A program made the translations under genes and the position numbers. A DNA stretch of 64,000 nt. Source: Pseudomonadota bacterium (GTDB lineage Bacteria > Pseudomonadota > Alphaproteobacteria > Sphingomonadales > Sphingomonadaceae). Below are positions 42,952 to 52,358 of the stretch, piece by piece. The notes under the pieces were generated by a model. It worked only from the letters and a program-made list of their open reading frames with translations. It was not told where the DNA came from and searched no databases. The number at the start of each line of letters is the position of its first letter. The first letter of the stretch is position 1. The stretch is taken from positions 166,974-230,973 of the forward strand of contig JAEWEY010000001.1 of the NCBI GenBank assembly GCA_023389105.1. Reading direction: 5' to 3'.

Positions 42952-44778
42952 ATGCTCGATCGCCGCCAGTTCCTGCTCACCACCACCAGCGCCGCGGCTG
43001 CGGCGGCCGTTCCCGTCAAGCTTGGCGCGCAGCCGAACGCCGCGGGCTCCTCGCCGCAACTGGCGGCCTTTTTCGACGCGCTGTTCAACGAGCAATTGCG
43101 CCAGAGCCCTGAAAGCGCGACGCAGCTGGGGCTCGACAAGGGAGGGAATGCCGACCTTCGCTCGAAGCTGTCGGGCGCTGACGATGCTGCACGAGCGGCA
43201 TCGCGCGCGCTGACCGCGAGCCAGCTGGCCAGGCTTGAGGCATTCCCGCGTGGGGGGCTGAACGAGCTCGACCGGCTCAACCTCGATGTCGTGACCTATA
43301 CGCGGCGGTCGACGGCGAGCATCCAGAAGTTCAACTTCGGCGGCAATGCTTTCGGGCCGTCCCCCTACGTCGTGTCCCAACTGACCGGTGCGTATCAATC
43401 CGTGCCGGACTTCATGGATACCAAGCATCCGATCGAAACCAAGGAAGACGCCGATGCCTACCTAGCGCGGATGAGCGCCTTTGCGCGGCGGCTGGACGAT
43501 GAGACGGCGCGGATGAAGCATGACGCTGCGCTTGGCGTAGTGCCGCCCGACTTCATTCTCGACCTGACGATCGCGCAGATGAAGACGCTTCAGGTGCCGG
43601 CCGGCGAGACTGTGATGGTCAAGTCGATCGCGCGGCGGGCGGCAGCCAAGGGCCTAGGCGACGGTTACGCACGCGACGCGGCGCGCATCCACGAACAATC
43701 AGTCGCGCCGGCACTCCAACGTCAGTTGGCCGAAGTGCAGGCGCTGCGCGCTAAGGCGGGGCACGACGCGGGCATCTGGCGCTTCAAGGACGGGCCGGAA
43801 TTCTACGTGCAGGCACTGCACAATACGACGACGACGCGGCTGAGTCCGGCCGAAGTGCACAAGTTCGGGTTGGACCAAGCGCGGATGATCTCTGCGCGGC
43901 TGGATGCGTTGCTGAAGGCGCAGGGCATGACAAAGGGCAGCGTCGGCGAGCGGATGGCCGCTCTCTACAAGGACCCGAAGCAGCTTTACCCGAACACGGA
44001 CGAGGGCAAGGCGCTGGCGATCGCTTATTGCAACGAGCGCCTTGCAGCGATCCGCGGGCGGCTGCCTCAGGCGTTCAGCCGGATGCCGCCGTATCGCTTC
44101 GAAGTGCGCCGGGTGCCGCCGCAGACCGAGGCGGGCGCGGCGTCCGCTTTCTCGCAGGCGGCATCGATCGACGGCAAGCGGCCGGGCCTGGTGTTTTTCA
44201 ATCTGCACGACAGCGCGGAATGGCCGAAGTTCTGCCTAGCGACGACCGTCTATCACGAGGGGCTGCCGGGGCATCAGTTCGAAGGCGGCCTCGCGCTGTC
44301 GAACCAGAATTTGCCGCTTATCCGGAAGACCGGAGGCTTTTCCGGCTATGGCGAGGGTTGGGCACTTTACGCTGAGCAATTGGCCGACGAACTGGGCATG
44401 TACGATGACGACCCGCTGGGCCGGCTGGGTTACCTGAAGTTCCAATTGTTCCGCGCCAACCGCTGCGTCGTCGACACGGGTATTCATACGCTGCGGTGGA
44501 GCCGCGAGCAGGCGATCCGCCACTTTGTCGAGCAGGAGGGCGAGGCTCCGGGCTTCGCCGCGCGCGAGGTCGAGCGCTATTGCGTGTCGGTCGGGCAGGC
44601 CTGCAGCTACAAGCTCGGCCATTCGCTGTTCACGGGCTTGCGCGAAAAAGCGAAGGCGAAGCTTGGGCCGCGGTTCGACATCAAGGCGTTCCATGACGCG
44701 GTGCTGGGCACGGGGCGGGTGCCACTCGACATCCTTCAGCAGGTCGGTGATCGCTGGCTGGCAGGGCAGGTCGCGTAA
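42952..44778 (+). CDS. Tat-exported DUF885 metallopeptidase-like protein
   Basis: A 608-aa DUF885 (PF05960) protein. The N-terminus LDRRQFLLTTTSAAAAAA is a Tat signal. The metal motif appears as TVYHEGLPGHQFEGGLAL (HExxxxH), with a later GEGWALYAEQLADELGMY supplying Glu. DUF885 proteins resemble M32/M3-like peptidases and are thought to be exported dipeptidases or carboxypeptidases, but few are characterised. Length and order are typical. It lies 54 bases after the small exported gene and is followed by a hairpin. Confidence 0.9.
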   Translation: MLDRRQFLLTTTSAAAAAAVPVKLGAQPNAAGSSPQLAAFFDALFNEQLRQSPESATQLGLDKGGNADLRSKLSGADDAARAASRALTASQLARLEAFPRGGLNELDRLNLDVVTYTRRSTASIQKFNFGGNAFGPSPYVVSQLTGAYQSVPDFMDTKHPIETKEDADAYLARMSAFARRLDDETARMKHDAALGVVPPDFILDLTIAQMKTLQVPAGETVMVKSIARRAAAKGLGDGYARDAARIHEQSVAPALQRQLAEVQALRAKAGHDAGIWRFKDGPEFYVQALHNTTTTRLSPAEVHKFGLDQARMISARLDALLKAQGMTKGSVGERMAALYKDPKQLYPNTDEGKALAIAYCNERLAAIRGRLPQAFSRMPPYRFEVRRVPPQTEAGAASAFSQAASIDGKRPGLVFFNLHDSAEWPKFCLATTVYHEGLPGHQFEGGLALSNQNLPLIRKTGGFSGYGEGWALYAEQLADELGMYDDDPLGRLGYLKFQLFRANRCVVDTGIHTLRWSREQAIRHFVEQEGEAPGFAAREVERYCVSVGQACSYKLGHSLFTGLREKAKAKLGPRFDIKAFHDAVLGTGRVPLDILQQVGDRWLAGQVA

Positions 44779-44782
44779 AAGA

Positions 44783-44810
44783 GGCGGCCCGGTTTCCGGA
44801 CCGCCCTTTC
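44783..44810 (+). terminator. Hairpin after the DUF885 gene
   Basis: GGCGGCCCGG (44783-44792) pairs with CCGGACCGCC (44796-44805) around TTT with one mismatch, followed by CTTTC. The T-tail is short, so this is a moderate terminator candidate. Confidence 0.5.
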
Positions 44811-44904
44811 ATCGGCAACATCGCGAGCTTTAGGCTGCCCGTGCCATTCGCGCTGGCTTACGGCGGCGGAGCGTAATGATTAATCCCGTAGCAGGCGCGG
44901 CGGC

Positions 44905-45876
44905 TTACGGGTGTGCGCGGTCTAGTGGCTCCGCATCGATGATCGTCAGTGGTGAAGCGGCGGAACGGAGGCTGTCGGGCGTCACCACGATCGTCGTGCC
45001 GGGGGTCACGACGCGCGCCACCGCCTGGCGAAATGCAGGATCGACCTCGAATTGCCGCCATTCGGCAGCGCCAACCGGGCTGCCAGCTGCATCTTTGCCA
45101 AGCGATAGGCGCAGCCACTGCCGCGGCTGGGCGTCGGTCGATTGGAGCGAGTAGGCCCAGGTACCGGCGACAGGCCCCGCAATCTTAATCGGTGCCGAGC
45201 CTATTTCGGTACCGTTGCGTAGCACGACGACGCGCTTGTCGGCCGCGCTGATGATGATCGAAACCGGACCAGCCGGTGCCCGGTCGGGAGTCCAGACAAT
45301 CGCGCCAGCCGGCTGAGGTGCGCCCACGTCTGGCGCCGTCAGAAGGTCAGGGGACGGAGCAACGCGCGGCTGGGTTTCGCGATCGGAAATCACGACGGTC
45401 ATGCCGAGCGCCGTCACCTTGTAGAGCAACTTGGCGAATTCGGCCGGCAGCCGGATGCAGCCATGCGACGCGGGGTAACCCGGCAGCTTGCCGGCGTGCA
45501 GCGCAACGCCCTGCCACGTTAGCCGCTGCATGAAAGGCATGGGTGCGTTGTCGTACTTGGAGGAATAATGTTCGACCTGCTTTTGCAGGATGGTGAAGAC
45601 CCCGGTCGGGGTCTCGCGGCCCGGGCTGCCGGTCGACACGGTCGTGGCCGCAATCGGCACGCCGTTGCGAAAGAGAAGGGCGCGCTGCTTCTTCAAATTG
45701 ACGAGCAGCAGCATCGGGCCTTGCGGTGCGATCTGCGGGGCCCAGACGAATTCGCCGGGGCGGAGACCAGCGACGGATTGCGCGACCGAGCCTGAGGTTA
45801 CGTCGACCTGCTGCGCGGCCGCGGCAGCGCTGGATAGCGCCGCCGCGATCGACAGCATCAGGACCGGCAGACGCAT
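44905..45876 (-). CDS. L,D-transpeptidase (YkuD family)
   Basis: A 323-aa exported peptidoglycan enzyme that forms 3-3 crosslinks or attaches proteins to murein. After the signal peptide (LPVLMLSIAAALSSAAAAAQ) the YkuD domain has LLVNLKKQRALLFRNG, GRETPTGVFTI, and the catalytic GVALHAGKLPGYPASHGCIRLP (His, then Ser-His-Gly-Cys). A second, unrelated C-terminal domain (about 190-320) repeats a VIVWTPDRAP segment resembling the N-terminal one. The ATG at 45876 is preferred to the TTG two codons upstream. Confidence 0.93.
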   Translation of the reverse strand: MRLPVLMLSIAAALSSAAAAAQQVDVTSGSVAQSVAGLRPGEFVWAPQIAPQGPMLLLVNLKKQRALLFRNGVPIAATTVSTGSPGRETPTGVFTILQKQVEHYSSKYDNAPMPFMQRLTWQGVALHAGKLPGYPASHGCIRLPAEFAKLLYKVTALGMTVVISDRETQPRVAPSPDLLTAPDVGAPQPAGAIVWTPDRAPAGPVSIIISAADKRVVVLRNGTEIGSAPIKIAGPVAGTWAYSLQSTDAQPRQWLRLSLGKDAAGSPVGAAEWRQFEVDPAFRQAVARVVTPGTTIVVTPDSLRSAASPLTIIDAEPLDRAHP

Positions 45877-45894
45877 ACGCAAACCTAGCCCATT

Positions 45895-46773
45895 TCAGCG
45901 ATTGACGAACAGTCCGACTTCGCAGCTCTTCAGCAGTGAGCGGGTCAGGCCACCGAAGAAGAATTCGCCCGCGCGCGAATGGCTGTAGCCGCCCATGACA
46001 ATGTAGGCTGCGCCGCTGATCACCGCTTCGTCCAAAAGCTCTTCAAGCACGTTTCCATCGACCGCGGGACGGACCACGAGGTCGGCGTGAATGCCGTGGC
46101 GGGAGAGATATTCTGGGGCGTCGGTCGGCGGGAACCGCCGGTCCACCGACTCCTCGATGCTGATGACGTTCACCTGGGACGCGAGCTTCAGCAGCGGCAC
46201 GGCGCTGCGAAGCGCGTTGGCCGCTTCGGTGCTGCCGTTCCAGGCTACGATCGCTGGGCCGAACAGGTCGACCTGGCTCTGGCCTTCGCCGGGAATGAAG
46301 ATCGGGGTGCGCATCTCGTGCAGCATGTCGCCGAGCGAGCCCACCGGCGATCGGCCGCTTAGCCATTCATGCGGTTCGCGCCCCACGATCAGCAGGTCCG
46401 CAAGCGATGCGCGCTGGAGCAGGTGGGTCATCAGCGTGCCGGTGACTTCTTCATAGTCCCAGCTGACGTCCTCGACCTCGAGCTTCTTCTCGACCCTCGC
46501 GCGAAGCTTCCCCGCTTCATCTTCCAGCACCGCGATAATGTCGGCGTTGACGAAGGTTGCGAACGCATCGGTGACCGTGAACGCTTCGATCGGCGTCACG
46601 TGCAGCAAATGCAGGTGCGCGCCGAACGTCCGCGCAATCGACAAGGCGCAGTCCAGGCGCTCGGTCAGCGACGCATCGTTCTGAACGTGGAACAGGATCG
46701 TCTTGATACCGGCGGGGGAAATCGCCGGTTCGACAATCGTTGAAGAGGACTGGTTCATGACCATCGTCTGCAT
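45895..46773 (-). CDS. Tandem universal stress protein
   Basis: A 292-aa protein with two UspA domains. The first (about 25-150) begins KTILFHVQNDASLTERLDCALSIARTFGAHLHLLHV; the second (160-290) has AIVAWNGSTEAANALRSAVPLL and the ATP-binding-type MGGYSHSRAGEFFFGGLTRSLL. The G-2x-G-9x-G(S/T) motif marks it as a possible ATP-binding type. Role: stress survival, details unknown. The ATG at 46773 has AGGAG eight bases upstream; two further ATGs lie within the first six codons. It lies 18 bases from the transpeptidase start. Confidence 0.9.
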   Translation of the reverse strand: MQTMVMNQSSSTIVEPAISPAGIKTILFHVQNDASLTERLDCALSIARTFGAHLHLLHVTPIEAFTVTDAFATFVNADIIAVLEDEAGKLRARVEKKLEVEDVSWDYEEVTGTLMTHLLQRASLADLLIVGREPHEWLSGRSPVGSLGDMLHEMRTPIFIPGEGQSQVDLFGPAIVAWNGSTEAANALRSAVPLLKLASQVNVISIEESVDRRFPPTDAPEYLSRHGIHADLVVRPAVDGNVLEELLDEAVISGAAYIVMGGYSHSRAGEFFFGGLTRSLLKSCEVGLFVNR

Positions 46774-46897
46774 TGCCCTTCTCCTGCTCTCGCTGGATCC
46801 GTTCCAGCTTCAGTCGGATAGTCGACAATCGTGACGCAGACGGGAATCAGGACTAATACGTAAGGCATTCGCGGCGGCCGGATGACAGGACGACGTC

Positions 46898-47410
46898 ATG
46901 ATGGAGCAGAAGGCCATCGATATTCTCGATCGTCACAGGCTGATGGGCCTGTCGACGAACCGGCCCGACGGCTGGCCGCAAGCGACGCTGGTGGGTTACG
47001 CCAACGACGGCCTGCTGCTCTATTTCATCATCTCACGCGCAAGCCAGAAGTTCGCGAATATCGAACGCGATGACCGGGTGTCTATCGCCGTTGGAAGCGA
47101 CTTTGAGGACCCGGCCGAGATCAAGGCGCTGTCGATGGCGGCGCGGGCGTCGGAAGTGCGGGATCCCGAGCAACGGAAGCGGGCGATCGAGATGCTTTTG
47201 GAAAGGCATCCGGGGCTTCGGCAACTGGAGCGGCCGGCGACCGGCCATTCAGCCGTGATGCGTGCCTATCCGGAAATCGTCACCGTCCTCGATTACGCCA
47301 AGGGTTTCGGCCATGCCGACGTCCTGACCGTGTCGCCTGGCGGCGTGGAGATGACCCCCGCGCGGGATGATGACTGGGGTTTTGGCCTTGCCTTGAAAGA
47401 AGCGCCCTAG
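46898..47410 (+). CDS. Pyridoxamine 5'-phosphate oxidase-like flavoprotein
   Basis: A 170-aa protein with the split-barrel PPOX fold: LDRHRLMGLSTNRPDGWPQATLVGYANDG, then LLYFIISRASQKFANIERDDRVSIAVG and a helix ending in ARASEVRDPEQRKRAIEMLLERHP. Such proteins bind FMN, F420 or haem and reduce small molecules; the substrate is unknown. The N-terminal pair MM may both be starts; the first ATG at 46898 is used. It is separated from the glutamate-synthase-like gene by 50 bases. Confidence 0.87.
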   Translation: MMEQKAIDILDRHRLMGLSTNRPDGWPQATLVGYANDGLLLYFIISRASQKFANIERDDRVSIAVGSDFEDPAEIKALSMAARASEVRDPEQRKRAIEMLLERHPGLRQLERPATGHSAVMRAYPEIVTVLDYAKGFGHADVLTVSPGGVEMTPARDDDWGFGLALKEAP

Positions 47411-47460
47411 CCCGAGGCAAAGCCATTGGCCGGACAGTGCACGTCCGGTTACATAAGCAG

Positions 47461-49137
47461 ATGCCCAGTTTCTTCCGTCAGCACCGGCGCGAGCATGAAC
47501 GGCACTTGTCTCCCGGTCGCTACATTCCGCTGGCGATCTGCCTGATCATTGCAATCGTCGCCCTGCCGCGTGCGACGCAATCAACCCCCTCGCTGGTTCT
47601 GGCGATCATCGCCGCGGGACTCAGCCTGCTCGGCATCTACGACCTGCTGCAGACGGAACATGCGGTGCGGCGCAACTACCCGATCATCGGCAATTTGCGC
47701 TGGTTGTTCGAAGCGATCCGGCCGGAAATCCGGCAATATCTGATCGAGGGCGACAATGAGGAAGCGCCCTTCTCCCGCGCGCAGCGCTCGCTGGTGTACG
47801 CGCGGGCGAAGAACGAGGGCAGCGAACTGGCCTTCGGCACGCTGCTCGACGTCTATGGCGAAGGCTATGAGTTCATGGCGCACTCGACCCGGCCCGCGCC
47901 CCTCGCCGATCCGGCGACCTTCCGCATCGCCGTTGGAGGCGCGGCCTGCACCAAGCCTTATTCCGCATCGATCTTCAACATTTCGGCGATGAGCTTCGGC
48001 TCGCTCAGCGCCAATGCGATCCTGGCGCTCAACAAGGGCGCGAAGCTTGGCGGGTTCGCGCACGACACAGGCGAGGGGAGCATCAGCCGATACCACCGCG
48101 AGCATGGCGGAGACCTGACCTGGGAATTGGGCAGCGGTTACTTCGGATGCCGCACGGCCGACGGCAATTTCGACCCGGTGGCCTTCCGCGAGAAGGCGTC
48201 GGCCGAGCAGGTGAAGATGGTCGAGATCAAGCTGAGCCAGGGCGCCAAGCCGGGGCATGGGGGGATTCTGCCGGGTGCAAAGGTGACGGAGGAAATCGCC
48301 GCAGCCCGCGGCGTGCCGATGGGCGAGGACTGCATTTCGCCGGCGCGGCATCGTGCATTCTCGACACCGCTCGAAATGATGGATTTCATCACGCAGCTAC
48401 GCACGCTGTCCGGTGGCAAGCCGGTGGGATTCAAGCTGTGCCTGGGGCACCCGTGGGAATTCATGGGAATCGTGAAGGCCATGCGCGAGACGAGCGTCCG
48501 GCCTGATTTCATCGTGGTCGACGGCGCCGAGGGCGGGACGGGCGCTTCGCCGCTCGAGTTCTCCAATCACATCGGGGTGCCGCTGCGCGAGGGGCTACTG
48601 TTCGTTCACAATACCCTGGTGGGTGCCGGGCTGCGCGACGAAATCCGCATCGGCGCCGCGGGCAAGGTCGTCAGCGCCTTCGACATTGCAGCCCTGCTGG
48701 CACTGGGCGCCGATTGGACCAATGCGGGCCGCGGCTTCATGTTCGCCCTCGGCTGCATTCAGTCGCTGACCTGCAACACGAATACGTGTCCGACGGGTGT
48801 CGCCACGCAGGACCCAACCCGTCAGCGCGCACTGGTCGTCGAGGACAAGGCGGAGCGGGTCGCGAACTTCCACCGCAACACCCTGCGGGCGCTGGCCGAG
48901 ATGATCGCCGCGGCCGGGCTGGAACATCCTTCGCAGATCCGCCCGCACCACCTGGTCCGGCGGGTCGGGGATTCCGAAGTGCGGCTGTTTTCGCAGCTGC
49001 ACACGTTCCTGGAGCCGGGCGAGCTGCTCGACGGCAAGAGCGGCCGCGATTTCTACAGCCACGCCTGGGAACTGGCGCGGCCGGACAGCTTCGCGCTGCC
49101 CACCGCGCAATCCTATAGGAAATTCGCGGCGTCCTGA
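47461..49137 (+). CDS. Membrane-anchored FMN-binding glutamate-synthase-like protein
   Basis: A 558-aa protein with two N-terminal transmembrane segments (about 21-38 and 45-60) and a glutamate synthase C-terminal-like FMN barrel. Visible elements are ISAMSFGSLSANAILALNKGAKLGGFAHDTGEG, KLSQGAKPGHGGILPGAKVTEEIA, VDGAEGGTGASPLEF and the Fe-S-like CIQSLTCNTNTCPTGVATQDP. It lacks the glutaminase domain, so true glutamate synthase activity is unlikely; it may be an oxidoreductase of another substrate. The ATG at 47461 is used; GTG at 47437 is possible. Confidence 0.9.
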   Translation: MPSFFRQHRREHERHLSPGRYIPLAICLIIAIVALPRATQSTPSLVLAIIAAGLSLLGIYDLLQTEHAVRRNYPIIGNLRWLFEAIRPEIRQYLIEGDNEEAPFSRAQRSLVYARAKNEGSELAFGTLLDVYGEGYEFMAHSTRPAPLADPATFRIAVGGAACTKPYSASIFNISAMSFGSLSANAILALNKGAKLGGFAHDTGEGSISRYHREHGGDLTWELGSGYFGCRTADGNFDPVAFREKASAEQVKMVEIKLSQGAKPGHGGILPGAKVTEEIAAARGVPMGEDCISPARHRAFSTPLEMMDFITQLRTLSGGKPVGFKLCLGHPWEFMGIVKAMRETSVRPDFIVVDGAEGGTGASPLEFSNHIGVPLREGLLFVHNTLVGAGLRDEIRIGAAGKVVSAFDIAALLALGADWTNAGRGFMFALGCIQSLTCNTNTCPTGVATQDPTRQRALVVEDKAERVANFHRNTLRALAEMIAAAGLEHPSQIRPHHLVRRVGDSEVRLFSQLHTFLEPGELLDGKSGRDFYSHAWELARPDSFALPTAQSYRKFAAS

Positions 49138-49147
49138 CACGAAGCTC

Positions 49148-49174
49148 GGGAGCGCCGAACGAGCCGGCGCTCCC
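49148..49174. terminator. Perfect 10-bp hairpin between convergent genes
   Basis: GGGAGCGCCG (49148-49157) pairs with CGGCGCTCCC (49165-49174) around a 7-base loop, between the convergent flavoprotein and the minus-strand membrane protein genes. There is no T-run, so it is only a candidate shared terminator. Confidence 0.45.
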
Positions 49175-49183
49175 TCCTTCGCA

Positions 49184-49501
49184 TCAGCTTCCGGCGGTTG
49201 CGTGCCAGAGCGCGAAGCCAGCCAGCAGCAGCGTGAGCGCAGCCAGCGCCATCGCCGCATATTCGCGCGGTGTCGTCGCGAACTTGTGCGGATGATCGCG
49301 GCGGAAGAGGTCGGCTTGCGCCCACGCCTCACGGTTCGCCGACAACAGGCCAATGTCGAGCACCGGCCCCTTGCGCAGGAAGCGCGCGATGCTGTCTGCC
49401 TCATCCGGCTTCACGCGCGGATATTTCAGCAGCAATTGCTCGATGGCGGTCAGCCGCTCGGCATCGGTGGCCAGCCGGTCGCGCGATCTGGTCTGTGACA
49501 T
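49184..49501 (-). CDS. Small C-terminally anchored hypothetical protein
   Basis: A 105-aa protein. A soluble N-terminal part (ATDAERLTAIEQLLLKYPRVKPDEADSIARFLRKG, DIGLLSANREAWAQADLFRRDH) is followed by one C-terminal membrane segment (AAMALAALTLLLAGFALWHATA), so it is tail-anchored. The pattern is common in sphingomonad hypothetical proteins. Function unknown. The DUF465-like gene lies 12 bases upstream on the same strand, probably the same transcript. Confidence 0.72.
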   Translation of the reverse strand: MSQTRSRDRLATDAERLTAIEQLLLKYPRVKPDEADSIARFLRKGPVLDIGLLSANREAWAQADLFRRDHPHKFATTPREYAAMALAALTLLLAGFALWHATAGS

Positions 49502-49513
49502 GATCCGCTCCCG

Positions 49514-49690
49514 CTACGCCGCCGCGAGCGACGCGGCCATTGGCCGGGTCAGGCGGTTCATGATGGACAGCTTCAAGCCGCGCAGACGCAGCAGGCGAAG
49601 GGCGCTCGGCGTCTTGCGCGCGAGTTCGAGCGAGATGGCGCGCTGCACGCGCTCGTGCAGCACCGTCAGCCGGTAAAGGCGATAGGTCAT
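49514..49690 (-). CDS. DUF465 (YdcH-like) short helical protein
   Basis: A 58-aa protein: YRLYRLTVLHERVQRAISLELARKTPSALRLLRLRGLKLSI. The short basic helix-turn-helix pattern, with LHExV..AI..E and P..LRL.RL..LKL, matches the YdcH/DUF465 family of small alphaproteobacterial proteins. Function unknown. GGAGA lies nine bases upstream of the ATG at 49690. It is too short for general gene finders and is easily missed. Confidence 0.72.
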   Translation of the reverse strand: MTYRLYRLTVLHERVQRAISLELARKTPSALRLLRLRGLKLSIMNRLTRPMAASLAAA

Positions 49691-49756
49691 GGATATGTCT
49701 CCAGCATCGGCCCGCGGCGTTCGCGGGGCCGTTAGATTGAACAGTGAGGTTGCTGT

Positions 49757-50107
49757 TCAGGCCGCGGGAGGTGCGCGGGGCTGGTACGGCTCGTGCGCGT
49801 CATCGGCACGAACCAATGCCGCCTTTTGAGCGGCGTTTACGATGCTCGGCGGATGATCGGGCGCGGCGAGGCGGAACTCGCCCGGAATGACCGCTGCGAA
49901 CGGCGTCGGCTGCGGCGCGCGAAGCGCCTGCAGCGTATGCGCCCGCTTGATGAAGATCGCTTGGGAGGAGGGCGTTTGCTCGATCGCGGGTGCGCTGCCC
50001 GACGGTTGGGACAGCGCAGCGGCAGGCGCGCCGGCCAGAAGCGACAGGAAGAGCGCGACAAGCATGGCCGGGCCATGTCCGCTCGCTATCCACTTCCTGA
50101 TCAGCAC
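49757..50107 (-). CDS. Small exported or anchored hypothetical protein
   Basis: A 116-aa protein with a basic N-terminus (LIRKWIASGH) and a hydrophobic segment (AMLVALFLSLLAGAPAAALS) acting as signal or anchor, then a Pro- and Ala-rich soluble tail with no known motif. The start is GTG at 50107 because AGGAGG lies six bases upstream. A TATAAT hexamer occurs in the region upstream on the same strand, but without a good -35. Function unknown. Confidence 0.6.
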   Translation of the reverse strand: MLIRKWIASGHGPAMLVALFLSLLAGAPAAALSQPSGSAPAIEQTPSSQAIFIKRAHTLQALRAPQPTPFAAVIPGEFRLAAPDHPPSIVNAAQKAALVRADDAHEPYQPRAPPAA

Positions 50108-50273
50108 GAAGTCCCTCCTGAGCTTTCCTACTTAAGAACGGTTGTTCCGATTATAAGTGTCTATCTTCCACTTCGCTTCGTCGACCTGACGAGGGTGCTC
50201 GTCGATGCGGACTCGCTGGCGTTCCGCCGCGCGCCGAACTAGCGTCGGTATTTCAGCAACTTGGGGGCAAGTC

Positions 50274-52307
50274 ATGAAGAGTCGATCATATCGCGTTGCA
50301 GCAATGCTGTTGGCGGGCAGTGCGCTTTGGGGAGCGCCAGTCGGGGCGCAGCAGGCGGAGCTCGTTGCGAAAGCACAGACTCCTGTCCGTTACGGCGCCT
50401 GGGGCGTGGACATTTCGACGCGCGACCTGTCGGTAAAGCCCGGCGACGATTTCCAGAAATATGCGTCCGGCAAATGGCTGGCGACCAACCCGATCCCAGC
50501 GGACAAATCATCGAACGGCATCGGATCGGACGTCAACGACCGCAACCAGGAGCGGCTGCGGTCGATCGTGATGGGCGCGCCTGCCGACAGCCAGCTCGGC
50601 GCCTTCTACAAGAGCTACATGGACGAGGCGCGGCTGGAACAGCTCGACGCCGCGCCATTGAAGGCCGATCTCGCGCGCGTCGACGCGATCAAAACCAAGG
50701 CGCAGTTCACCAGCTTCATGGCGAGGTCCAACGGCGACTTCGGCCAGACGCTCTTTGGTGTGGGAGTGCTCCCGGACTTTGCCAATCCGACGATGAACAT
50801 CGGCGGCGTGTTCACGTCCGGGCTCGGCATGCCCGATCGCGATTATTACTTGGACGACAAGTACAAGGCGCAACGCGATGCCTATCGCGCCTATGTGCAG
50901 CGCACGTTCGCGCTGATCGGAAACCCGAACCCTGCCGCGGCGACCGACAGCGTGATGGCGTTCGAGACCGAGATCGCCAAGCTGTCGTGGCCGCGGGCCG
51001 ACCAGCGGGACATCAACAAGCTGAACAATCCGATGACGCTGGCGCAGCTCAAGCGCTATGCGCCGGGCGTCGATTGGCCGGTCTACTTGCGCGAGTCCAG
51101 GGTCATGTCGCCGCACATGATCGTCGGCGACAATACGGCGGTGAAGGCGCTCGCCGCGCTGTATGCGAAGACGCCGCTCGAGACACTGAAGACCTGGCAG
51201 AAATTCAAGGTTGCCGATCAGGCGTCCAATTACCTTTCGAAGCGCTTCGTCGACAGCAAGTTCGAGTACACCAAGACGCTCAGCGGTGCGAAGGAGCAGC
51301 GGCCCCGCTGGCGCCGCGGCATCGCCGAGGTCGACGGACGGCTCGGCGAACTGCTCGGCAAAACGTACGTCGACCGCTATTTCCCGGCGCAGTCCAAGAC
51401 GATGATGGAAGAGCTGGTCGTCAACCTGAAGAAGGCGGCGGCGAAGCGGATTCAGGGCAATAGCTGGATGGGCGATGCGACCAAGAAAGCGGCGCTGACC
51501 AAGCTCGCCAAGATGGACGTGATGGTCGGCTACCCCGACAAGTTCCGCGACTATTCGAAGCTGACGATGAAGGCCGACGATCTGTACGGCAACATCAAGC
51601 GCAGCGCGGCCTTCGAGTGGCAGTACCAGCTCGACGATCTCAACAAGCCGGTCGACCGCAAGAAGTGGGCGATGAGCCCGGCGACGGTGGATGCCTACAA
51701 CGGCGGGCTGGAGAACAAGATCGTGTTTCCCGCCGGCATCCTGCAGGCCCCTTTCTTCGATCCGACGGCGGATCCGGCGGTGAACTATGGCGCGGCGGGC
51801 GCGATCATCGGCCACGAGATCATGCACGGCTTCGACGACCAGGGCCGCAAGATCGACGAGAATGGCGCGGTGCGCGACTGGTGGACCAAGGAAGATGCCG
51901 CGCGTTTCGCGGCGCTGACGGATGCGCTGGGCAAGCAATATGCTGCCTACGAAGCGGCGCCGGGCGTGTTCATCAACGGCGCGCTGACGATGGGCGAGAA
52001 TATCGGCGACATGTCGGGGCTGGAGGTCGCCTACGAAGCCTACAAGATGTCGCTGAATGGGAAGCCGGCGCCGGTGCTGGACGGACTAACCGGGGACCAG
52101 CGTTTCTTCCTGTCGTTCGCGCAGGCGTGGCGCGGCGCGCAACGAGACGATGCGATCAAGACGCAGGTCGCGTCCGATCCGCACAGCCCGCGGCGGTTCC
52201 GGATCATCGGGCCGCTGCGCAACCTCGACGCCTGGTACGATGCCTTCCACATTACGCCGGATTCGAAGTTCTACATTCCGCCGGAAAAGCGCGTCCGCAT
52301 CTGGTGA
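50274..52307 (+). CDS. M13-family (neprilysin-like) metallopeptidase
   Basis: A 677-aa exported zinc peptidase. After the signal peptide (VAAMLLAGSALWGAPVGAQQ) come the M13 N domain (DFQKYASGKWLATNPIPADK) and the catalytic part with GAIIGHEIMHGFDDQGRKID (HExxH) and NGALTMGENIGDMSGLEVAY (third ligand in the ExxGD segment). The end VRNLDAWY-like and PPEKRVRIW matches the family's C-terminal CxxW region without the Cys. The ATG at 50274 starts the signal peptide. A strong terminator follows. Confidence 0.95.
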   Translation: MKSRSYRVAAMLLAGSALWGAPVGAQQAELVAKAQTPVRYGAWGVDISTRDLSVKPGDDFQKYASGKWLATNPIPADKSSNGIGSDVNDRNQERLRSIVMGAPADSQLGAFYKSYMDEARLEQLDAAPLKADLARVDAIKTKAQFTSFMARSNGDFGQTLFGVGVLPDFANPTMNIGGVFTSGLGMPDRDYYLDDKYKAQRDAYRAYVQRTFALIGNPNPAAATDSVMAFETEIAKLSWPRADQRDINKLNNPMTLAQLKRYAPGVDWPVYLRESRVMSPHMIVGDNTAVKALAALYAKTPLETLKTWQKFKVADQASNYLSKRFVDSKFEYTKTLSGAKEQRPRWRRGIAEVDGRLGELLGKTYVDRYFPAQSKTMMEELVVNLKKAAAKRIQGNSWMGDATKKAALTKLAKMDVMVGYPDKFRDYSKLTMKADDLYGNIKRSAAFEWQYQLDDLNKPVDRKKWAMSPATVDAYNGGLENKIVFPAGILQAPFFDPTADPAVNYGAAGAIIGHEIMHGFDDQGRKIDENGAVRDWWTKEDAARFAALTDALGKQYAAYEAAPGVFINGALTMGENIGDMSGLEVAYEAYKMSLNGKPAPVLDGLTGDQRFFLSFAQAWRGAQRDDAIKTQVASDPHSPRRFRIIGPLRNLDAWYDAFHITPDSKFYIPPEKRVRIW

Positions 52308-52323
52308 GCTGCCAGACACGGAA

Positions 52324-52356
52324 GGGGAGCCATCCGGTAGGACGGCTCCCCTTTTT
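52324..52356 (+). terminator. Intrinsic terminator after M13 gene
   Basis: GGGGAGCC (52324-52331) pairs with GGCTCCCC (52344-52351), followed by TTTTT. It ends the M13 transcript just before the stop of the convergent membrane protein gene. Confidence 0.88.
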
Positions 52357-52358
52357 CG

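Noticed and set aside
50130..50170. TATAAT as a promoter of the minus-strand exported protein gene
   Set aside because: No acceptable -35 lies at 16-18 bases; an isolated hexamer is not enough.
50508..51938. Minus-strand open frame (476 aa) over the M13 peptidase gene
   Set aside because: Antisense shadow of a gene with HExxH and signal peptide.
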